Part shown: positions 58,886 through 64,000 of the stretch, in pieces | Layout of the letters: each line of letters opens with the position of its first letter | Position numbering within the stretch: the first letter of the stretch is position 1 | Assembly (NCBI RefSeq): GCF_000725805.1 | Contig: NZ_JOFT01000033.1 | Location: 1 to 64,000 of the forward strand | Direction: 5' to 3' | Origin: Streptomyces xanthophaeus | GTDB taxonomy: Bacteria; Actinomycetota; Actinomycetes; Streptomycetales; Streptomycetaceae | Length of the DNA: 64,000 nt | Made by a program: the position numbers and the translations under genes | The notes under the pieces: generated by a model | Databases searched by the model: none | Told to the model about the DNA's origin: nothing | The model's input: the letters and a program-made list of their open reading frames with translations, nothing else

Positions 58886-60181
58886 ATGTCCTCCCACCCC
58901 GCCCCGACACCCCAGCCCCAGCCCCAGCCCCGCCGACGCCCCTACGCCGCCCGCCGGACGCTCCAGGCCGGCGCGGCGGCGCTGCTGCTCCTCATCACCG
59001 GCGTGGCCACGGCCCCGGCCGCCCCAGCCGCCCCCGTCCGGGCGGCACAGGACCTCGTACGCCAGGACCTCGTACGGCAGGACCTCGTGCGGCAGGACCT
59101 GCCGCGTCAGGACCTCGACCCGGCCACCGTCGCGAAGCTCGACGCCGCGATCACCGCGGCGATGGAGAAGGACGGCATCCCGGGCGTCACCGTCGGCCTG
59201 TGGATGCCCGGCCGCGGCGACTACGTGAAGTCCTTCGGCGTCGCCGACACCGGGTCCGGCACCCCCATGAAGACCGACCTCTACACGCGCATCGGCAGCG
59301 TGACGAAGACCTTCACCGTCACCGCCGTCCTCCAGCTCGTCGACGAAGGGCGCGTCGCCCTCGACGACCCGATCTCGATGTACGTGGACGGCGTACCGGG
59401 CGGCGCCGGGATCACCCTGCGGGAGCTCGCCTCCATGCGCAGCGGCCTCTACAACTACACCGAGGACAAGAAGTTCCTCGACGACCTGCGCGCCGACCCG
59501 CAGCGCGAGTTCACCCCCCGGCAGCTGCTCGACTACGCCTTCGCGCACCCCGCGAACTTCAAGCCCGGCACCTCGTGGGAGTACAGCAACACCAACACCG
59601 TCCTCCTCGGACTCCTGCTGGAGGAGATGAGCGGACAGCCCCTGGACGGCTACCTCCGCCACCACGTCTTCGACCCGCTGAAGCTGACCGACACCTCCCT
59701 GCCCGTCGGAACCGCGTTCCCCGAACCGCACGCCCAGGGCTACACGACCTTCACCCCGAACGGCGCCGTCACCGAGGCCACCGACTGGAACCCCTCCTGG
59801 GCCTGGGCCGCCGGAGCCGCCATCTCCACCCTCGACGACCTGCGCGCCTGGGTCCCCGCCCTGGTCGAGGGCCGGCTACTGACCCCCGCCACCCAGGCGC
59901 AGCGGATGCGTACCCGGTCGGTCGGCGTACCGGGTATCTCCTACGGCCTCGGCATCGCCGACGTCAACGGCTGGCTCGGGCACAACGGCGAACTGCCCGG
60001 CTACGAGACCATCGCGGCGCAGCTGCCCCAGCAGAAGGCCACCCTCGTCGTCCTGGTCAACTCCGACGCCGACCGGGGCGGCTCGTACAGCACCACCATC
60101 GGCAAGGCCGTCACCCGGATCGTCACCCCGGACCACCTGTGGGACCTGCCCGCCCCGCCCCAGGTCGGCCAGAACCACTAG
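58886..60181 (+). CDS. Serine hydrolase (beta-lactamase/D-alanyl-D-alanine carboxypeptidase family)
   Basis: The 431-residue exported protein has a Tat- or Sec-type signal (RRRPYAARRTLQAG, hydrophobic core, APAA cleavage area), a VRQDL pentapeptide repeat (54-77), and a class C-like domain with S138-V-T-K141, Y233-S-N235 and HNGELPG. All catalytic residues are present; it is an R61-like peptidase or esterase. ATG at 58886 has AGAGGTG. It overlaps the convergent PAS gene by 59 bp. Confidence 0.9.
   Translation: MSSHPAPTPQPQPQPRRRPYAARRTLQAGAAALLLLITGVATAPAAPAAPVRAAQDLVRQDLVRQDLVRQDLPRQDLDPATVAKLDAAITAAMEKDGIPGVTVGLWMPGRGDYVKSFGVADTGSGTPMKTDLYTRIGSVTKTFTVTAVLQLVDEGRVALDDPISMYVDGVPGGAGITLRELASMRSGLYNYTEDKKFLDDLRADPQREFTPRQLLDYAFAHPANFKPGTSWEYSNTNTVLLGLLLEEMSGQPLDGYLRHHVFDPLKLTDTSLPVGTAFPEPHAQGYTTFTPNGAVTEATDWNPSWAWAAGAAISTLDDLRAWVPALVEGRLLTPATQAQRMRTRSVGVPGISYGLGIADVNGWLGHNGELPGYETIAAQLPQQKATLVVLVNSDADRGGSYSTTIGKAVTRIVTPDHLWDLPAPPQVGQNH
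59051..59110 (+). repeat. 15-bp tandem repeat coding VRQDL
   Basis: Four imperfect copies of GACCTCGTACGGCAG encode DLVRQ units just after the signal peptide of the serine hydrolase. Confidence 0.75.
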
Positions 60182-61481
60182 CCGCGCCCGCGAGGTCCAG
60201 GTCGGCCGCGATCCGGGCCGCGACCTCCTCCGCGTACTCGGCGTCCACCCGCTCGAACGCCGCCCGGGACGCCCCGCGCAGGAACGTCAGCGCCCCCACC
60301 GTCCGGCCCCGGCTGCGCAGGACCGTGCACAGCGCGTGCACCGCGCCCTCGGGCCACTGGCGGGCCCGCGCCCACTCCTCGTCCGCCTCCCCGCGCGGGG
60401 CGCTGCTGCGCACCGAGCCGATCCGGTCCAGCGCCTGGAACACCGGGTGCCCGGCCTCGTACCGCACCGGGATCGACCCCGGCCCCGGCAGCACCGGCGG
60501 GGAGGCGGCCGACCGGACCAGGCGGCGGCGTTCCGGATCGGCCGAGCGGTCCAGTACGTCCAGCAGTGCGTGCTCGGCGAACCCGGCGAGGGCGAAGTCC
60601 AGGCGTACGGCCGCCGCCTCGGCCGGGTCCTCGCAGTCGGCGGCGACCCGGCCCGCGCGGTGCAGCTGATGGGCGCGGAACCGCAGCTGCGCGGTGTCCA
60701 GCTGCGCCTGCCGGGCCTCGGAGACGTCCTGGAACAGCCAGCCCACCCCGAGCGGGACGGGCTCCTCCGCCAGCGGTGAGGCCAGCCGCAGGAACCCGCA
60801 CCGCCAGCAGCGCCGCCGCACCCCCTCCGCCGTGCGCACCGACACCCACAGCTCCACAGGCGCGGGCGGGGCTCCTTCGGCGAGGACGTGCTGGAGGGCG
60901 CCCTCCAGCTCCTCCACGCCCTGCGTCAGCAACTCGCCGAGGGGACGCCCGAGGAGGGCGGTGCGGCCGGTGCCGAAGGCGCGGGCCGCGTGCGCGTTGA
61001 CCACGGCGGGCCGCAGGTCCACGTCGACGAGGACCACGCCCCACGAGGCGTCCTCCATCAGCGCCTCGCTCAGCGCGATGGACCGCTCCAGGTCGATCTG
61101 GGCGTGCACCTCGCTGAACGCGCAGTACACCCCGGCGGGCTTGCCGCCCGCTCCCGGGACCCCGGCGGACTGGGTCCGTACGAGGACCCGCCCGCCGTCC
61201 TTGGTCACCAGGGCGAACTCGTGGACCTGGCGGCCCGGCACGTCCTGGGCGGCCATCAGCCGGTCCTGGACGTCCTGCGCGTCGGCGGCCCGGACCGCCC
61301 ACCCGGCGAAGCCCTTGCGTCCCACCGCCTCAGCGGCGGACCAGCCGAGGATCCGCTCGGCCTCCCGGTTCCAGTGCGTGATCACGCCGTCGGAGTCGAA
61401 CGCGCACAGGGCGGCGTCCATCCCGTCCAACAGCGCTGCGAGCAGATCGTCGGCGGTCTCACTACGTCCGAAGGCACTCAC
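60123..61481 (-). CDS. PAS-PAS-GAF sensor-type protein
   Basis: The 452-residue cytosolic protein has a PAS domain (about 10-120; LLDGMDAALCAFDSDGVITH, AERILGWSAAEAVGRKGFA), a second PAS (about 140-265; VDVDLRPAVVNAHAARAFG) and a GAF-like domain (about 285-430). No kinase, PP2C or GGDEF output follows; the last 20 residues are a Gly/Pro tail. GTG at 61481. It could be a signalling protein whose output partner is elsewhere, or a truncated RsbU-like phosphatase. Overlaps the serine hydrolase by 59 bp. Confidence 0.85.
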   Translation of the reverse strand: MSAFGRSETADDLLAALLDGMDAALCAFDSDGVITHWNREAERILGWSAAEAVGRKGFAGWAVRAADAQDVQDRLMAAQDVPGRQVHEFALVTKDGGRVLVRTQSAGVPGAGGKPAGVYCAFSEVHAQIDLERSIALSEALMEDASWGVVLVDVDLRPAVVNAHAARAFGTGRTALLGRPLGELLTQGVEELEGALQHVLAEGAPPAPVELWVSVRTAEGVRRRCWRCGFLRLASPLAEEPVPLGVGWLFQDVSEARQAQLDTAQLRFRAHQLHRAGRVAADCEDPAEAAAVRLDFALAGFAEHALLDVLDRSADPERRRLVRSAASPPVLPGPGSIPVRYEAGHPVFQALDRIGSVRSSAPRGEADEEWARARQWPEGAVHALCTVLRSRGRTVGALTFLRGASRAAFERVDAEYAEEVAARIAADLDLAGAASGSGRPGAGRAGPTGGPG

Positions 61482-61628
61482 CTGGCACCCCCTGCAGGTG
61501 TTCGCGTGTGCGGCACGTCAGATCATTGAACTGGAACGTGACGCACCCCACACCCCGTTCCCCCGAATACCCCGAAATGATCCCGTTCGGGCGGGAGGGG
61601 CTCGCGGACCGGCCCGGGAAATATCCGG

Positions 61629-61657
61629 TTGTGCCGTCCCGGAGGGGCTCCTAGGCT
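61629..61657 (+). promoter_or_regulatory. Promoter of the structured RNA
   Basis: TTGTGC (61629-61634), 17-bp spacer, TAGGCT (61652-61657) resembles the principal sigma promoters of Streptomyces. The start would be about 61664. Confidence 0.55.
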
Positions 61658-61663
61658 CTGCAT

Positions 61664-61884
61664 TACACGAGAAGGGAGGTGGTTCCCGAAATGTACGGAA
61701 ACCGGACGCGTGAGGTGACTGCGGGCTAAGCGCCCGTCGTCGCACGCACCCAGTGCGGTGCCCGGCGGGATCGCCAGGCGCCAATCCCAAGCAGTCACCC
61801 GACCCGCGGGCTCGCCGGTACGTCCGGCCGGCTTCTCTCACTGCAGGAGAGAAACCAGAGCCCGCGGGTCGTCTGCGTTTTCAG
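61664..61884 (+). ncRNA. Structured RNA candidate of about 220 nt, with mini-ORF
   Basis: Downstream of the promoter are: a strong ribosome site and 12-codon frame; hairpins CGGGC/GCCCG (61723-61737), CGCAC/GTGCG (61741-61757) and GGTGCC/GGCGCC with inner GGCG/CGCC (61757-61782); and a long closing helix CGACCCGCGGGCTC (61800-61813) with GAGCCCGCGGGTCG (61858-61871), perfect over 14 bp and enclosing two more hairpins (CCGG-tacgt-CCGG; TTCTCTC/GAGAGAA), followed by GTTTTC. No downstream gene lies on this strand before the pdxH end, so it is a stand-alone RNA or a riboregulated leader-terminator. Not matched to a known family. Boundaries are estimates. Confidence 0.6.
61691..61729 (+). CDS. Mini-ORF, 12 residues (MYGNRTREVTAG)
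   Basis: AAGGGAGGTGG (61672-61682) is an excellent ribosome site, 8 bases before ATG 61691. The frame ends with TAA at 61727. GGGA and TCCC around the ribosome site can pair. The peptide has no known family. It may be a regulatory leader peptide, or the start may be fortuitous in a small RNA. Confidence 0.45.
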   Translation: MYGNRTREVTAG

Positions 61885-61918
61885 CGGCCTCCCCGCCGGC
61901 CCGGCCGCCCCCGCCCGG

Positions 61919-62581
61919 CTACGGGCAGAGGCGCTCGACGCGCCACTTCTCCCCGTCCAGGACGTAGCGCAGGCGGTCGTGCAGGCGGTTCTCGTGGCCC
62001 TGCCAGAACTCCACCGCGTCCGGAGTGATCCTCAGCCCGCCCCACTGCGGCGGCACGGGCACCTGCTCGCCCTCCGGGTAGCGGGCGGTGAGCTCCGCGT
62101 AGCGGCTGTCCAGCTCGGCGCGGGAACCGATCACGCTGGACTGCTCGCTCGCCCAGGCGCCCAGCTGGGAGCCGTGCGGGCGGGAGCGGAAGTACGCCGC
62201 CGTCTCGTCGCGGCCGATGCGGGCCGCCGTACCGGTGACGACGACCTGGCGGGCGATGGGGTGCCAGGGGAACAGCAGGGCGACGTGCGGGTTCGCGTCG
62301 ACCTCGCGGCCCTTGCGGGAGTCGTAGTTCGTGAAGAAGACGAAGCCCCGCTCGTCGAACTGCTTCAGCAGCACGGTGCGGGAACTGGGACGGCCGTCGG
62401 GGGTCGCCGTCGAGACGACCATGGCGTTCGGTTCGAAGAGGTTCGCGTCGGCAGCCTGCTGGAACCACCGCGCGAACTGCCGCATCGGGTCCTCGGCGAG
62501 GCTCTCCTCGGCGACGATCTGCGAGCGGTATTGCTTGCGCATGACGGCGGGGTCAAGGTCATGGTCGGTCACACGTGCCAT
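61919..62581 (-). CDS. pdxH: Pyridoxamine 5'-phosphate oxidase
   Basis: PdxH oxidises pyridoxine/pyridoxamine 5'-phosphate to PLP using FMN. The 220-residue protein has the family pattern: [51 protein letters not shown], and the C-terminal [20 protein letters not shown] with LHDRLRY and [11 protein letters not shown] at 62581. Converges on nothing on the same strand; upstream lies the citrate synthase promoter. Confidence 0.95.
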   Translation of the reverse strand: MARVTDHDLDPAVMRKQYRSQIVAEESLAEDPMRQFARWFQQAADANLFEPNAMVVSTATPDGRPSSRTVLLKQFDERGFVFFTNYDSRKGREVDANPHVALLFPWHPIARQVVVTGTAARIGRDETAAYFRSRPHGSQLGAWASEQSSVIGSRAELDSRYAELTARYPEGEQVPVPPQWGGLRITPDAVEFWQGHENRLHDRLRYVLDGEKWRVERLCP

Positions 62582-62781
62582 CCTGCCCCAGTACGACTTC
62601 CCGGGGTGTGCCGGACGTCACGCTTCCGCACACCATCGGGAGCGGACAAAATCTTGGGGCCGGTCCGGACGTCCCCATGCGGGTGACCTTCGGCCGTGCC
62701 GGGCATCAACGGGGATGACCGCGCCGGACCGCGAATCACGCCGGGAGCCGCGCGTGTTCGCACTATCTGAGGAGCCGCCTG

Positions 62782-63888
62782 ATGTCCGACTTCGTACCCG
62801 GGCTCGAGGGTGTAGTCGCGTTCGAAACGGAGATCGCAGAGCCCGACAAGGAGGGCGGATCCCTCCGCTACCGGGGCGTCGACATCGAAGACCTCGTCGG
62901 TCACGTCTCCTTCGGGAACGTGTGGGGCCTGCTGGTCGACGGTGCCTTCAACCCCGGCCTGCCGGCCGCCGAGCCCTTCCCCATCCCGGTCCACTCCGGT
63001 GACATCCGGGTCGACGTGCAGTCCGCGCTCGCCATGCTCGCTCCCGTGTGGGGCCTGAAACCGCTCCTGGACATCGACGAGCGCACGGCCCGCGACGACC
63101 TGGCGCGGGCCGCGGTCATGGCCCTGTCGTACGTCGCCCAGTCCGCCCGCGGCCAGGGCCTGCCGATGGTGCCGCAGCGGGAGATCGACAAGGCCGAGTC
63201 CGTCGTCGAACGGTTCATGATCCGCTGGCGCGGCGAGCCCGACCCGAAGCACGTCAAGGCCGTCGACGCCTACTGGACCTCGGCCGCCGAGCACGGCATG
63301 AACGCCTCCACCTTCACCGCCCGCGTCATCGCCTCCACCGGCGCGGACGTTGCGGCCGCACTGTCCGGGGCGGTCGGCGCCATGTCCGGGCCGCTCCACG
63401 GCGGGGCCCCGTCCCGCGTCCTCGGCATGATCGAGGAGATCGAGCGCACCGGCGACGCCGTCGCCTACGTCAAGAAGGCCCTCGACAAGGGCGAGCGGCT
63501 GATGGGCTTCGGGCACCGCGTGTACCGCGCCGAGGACCCCCGCGCCCGCGTCCTGCGGCGCACCGCCAAGGAACTGGACGCCCCGCGCTACGAGGTCGCC
63601 GCGGCGCTGGAGAAGGCCGCGCTGGAGGAGCTGCACGCACGCCGCCCCGACCGGGTGCTGGCGACGAACGTGGAGTTCTGGGCCGCGATCATGCTGGACT
63701 TCGCGGAGGTCCCGGCGCACATGTTCACCTCGATGTTCAGCTGCGCCCGCACGGCCGGATGGTCCGCGCACATCCTGGAGCAGAAGCGCACGGGCCGCCT
63801 GGTGCGGCCGTCCGCCCGCTACACCGGGCCGGGCCGACGCAACCCGCAGGAGATCGAGGGCTACGCGGACATCGCCGAGACCGCCTGA
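62782..63888 (+). CDS. Citrate synthase (type II-like, 368 residues)
   Basis: The protein has the citrate synthase catalytic set: His in AAEHGMNASTF, GFGHRVYR and the downstream acid region with NVEFWAAIML, plus LHGGAPSRVLGMIEEI. The length is that of the short (about 370-residue) CitA/2-methylcitrate synthase group. ATG at 62782 has GAGGAG. It condenses acetyl-CoA (or propionyl-CoA) with oxaloacetate; the two substrates cannot be separated from sequence by eye. Streptomyces have more than one such gene. Confidence 0.93.
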   Translation: MSDFVPGLEGVVAFETEIAEPDKEGGSLRYRGVDIEDLVGHVSFGNVWGLLVDGAFNPGLPAAEPFPIPVHSGDIRVDVQSALAMLAPVWGLKPLLDIDERTARDDLARAAVMALSYVAQSARGQGLPMVPQREIDKAESVVERFMIRWRGEPDPKHVKAVDAYWTSAAEHGMNASTFTARVIASTGADVAAALSGAVGAMSGPLHGGAPSRVLGMIEEIERTGDAVAYVKKALDKGERLMGFGHRVYRAEDPRARVLRRTAKELDAPRYEVAAALEKAALEELHARRPDRVLATNVEFWAAIMLDFAEVPAHMFTSMFSCARTAGWSAHILEQKRTGRLVRPSARYTGPGRRNPQEIEGYADIAETA

Positions 63889-63913
63889 TCCGCCTCGGAC
63901 CCCTCACCCGACG

Positions 63914-63950
63914 GGGGCGCCGCATCCGCAGGACCGGGATGCGGCGCCCC
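63914..63950 (+). terminator. 14-bp stem terminator after citrate synthase
   Basis: GGGGCGCCGCATCC (63914-63927) pairs with GGATGCGGCGCCCC (63937-63950), perfect, 9-base loop, 25 bp past the stop. Confidence 0.8.
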
Positions 63951-63970
63951 TGCCACGTCACGGAGCACCT

Positions 63971-64000
63971 GTGCGCACCCTCCCCTGCCTCGTCCTCGCC
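63971..64000 (+). CDS. Start of a possible exported protein, truncated by window end
   Basis: GTG at 63971 after CACGGAG opens VRTLPCLVLA to the window edge, like the beginning of a signal peptide. Only ten codons are available, so this is tentative. Confidence 0.35.
   Translation, partial: MRTLPCLVLA

Noticed and set aside
61800..61871. Simple pdxH terminator on the minus strand
   Set aside because: The long helix could end pdxH transcription, but the T-run, promoter and ribosome site are all on the plus strand, so a plus-strand RNA is favoured; a dual role remains possible.
1..64000. tRNA, rRNA, insertion sequence, integrase or attachment site
   Set aside because: Looked for but none recognised; the accessory-looking 42-56 kb part has no transposase or integrase gene, so mobility is not supported.

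Overview
The window is high-GC actinobacterial chromosome, almost certainly Streptomyces. The evidence is the extreme G/C bias at third codon positions, frequent GTG starts, ATGA/GTGA stop-start couplings, the futalosine menaquinone route, XRE(DUF5753)/DUF397 regulator pairs, LAXTG sortase-type wall proteins, candidate DasR sites and a DmdR/IdeR iron regulator. From memory, and unchecked here, the gene order resembles the segment of S. coelicolor running from mqnE to the citrate-synthase/dmdR1 neighbourhood.

Layout: (1) 1-5.5 kb holds late menaquinone synthesis: the mqnE 5' end, an Lrp regulator, a UbiX-type flavin prenyltransferase, a rhomboid protease, and a tightly overlapped operon of a UbiD-type decarboxylase, two unknown proteins and the UbiA-type prenyltransferase MqnP. 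(2) 5.6-8.4 kb has a small membrane protein and a divergent LysR/MFS efflux pair. (3) 8.5-16.3 kb has a cytochrome c maturation operon (ResA-like, CcdA, ResB, CcsB), a Tat-exported polysaccharide deacetylase, a histidine phosphatase and hemL. (4) 16.4-30.7 kb is mixed: an ice-binding-domain/collagen-like surface protein, XRE, NAD-binding and VanZ proteins, a two-component pair, a quinone-reductase/HxlR pair, a Mut7-C RNase-like protein, YnfA, an SDR, a deacetylase behind a DasR-like palindrome, a Uma2 nuclease and RtcB. (5) 30.9-38.8 kb has two lipoproteins, a DUF2637 membrane protein, divergent lysS/argS and a toxin-antitoxin-like gene pair. (6) 39-42.3 kb has a 774-residue LAXTG wall protein with a long Pro-Gly-Gly repeat and a VOC protein. 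(7) 42.4-55.7 kb is the accessory-looking core: two NB-ARC/TPR (NLR-like) STAND ATPases, one with a HATPase and one with a membrane partner, surrounding an XRE/DUF397 pair and a TetR/ABC efflux unit, followed by a WXG-like/DUF1023 hydrolase/lipoprotein operon. (8) 55.7-64 kb has an alpha/beta hydrolase, the DmdR-type iron regulator, a SIS sugar-phosphate protein behind a DasR-like site, a serine hydrolase, a PAS/GAF protein, a strongly structured intergenic RNA candidate, pdxH and a citrate synthase.

How it works together: regions 1 and 3 supply membrane electron-transport parts (menaquinone, heme, cytochrome c maturation). The two DasR-like palindromes would tie a secreted deacetylase and a SIS protein to aminosugar signalling. 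The most interesting candidate system is the NB-ARC/TPR protein at 48728-51040, which overlaps by one base a two-helix membrane protein carrying a short ITQVG element that resembles the VTQIG element in the ATPase's own N-terminus. This is the arrangement expected for NLR-effector pairs that signal through short shared amyloid-like motifs. A second candidate is an approximately 220-nt stand-alone structured transcript between the PAS gene and pdxH.
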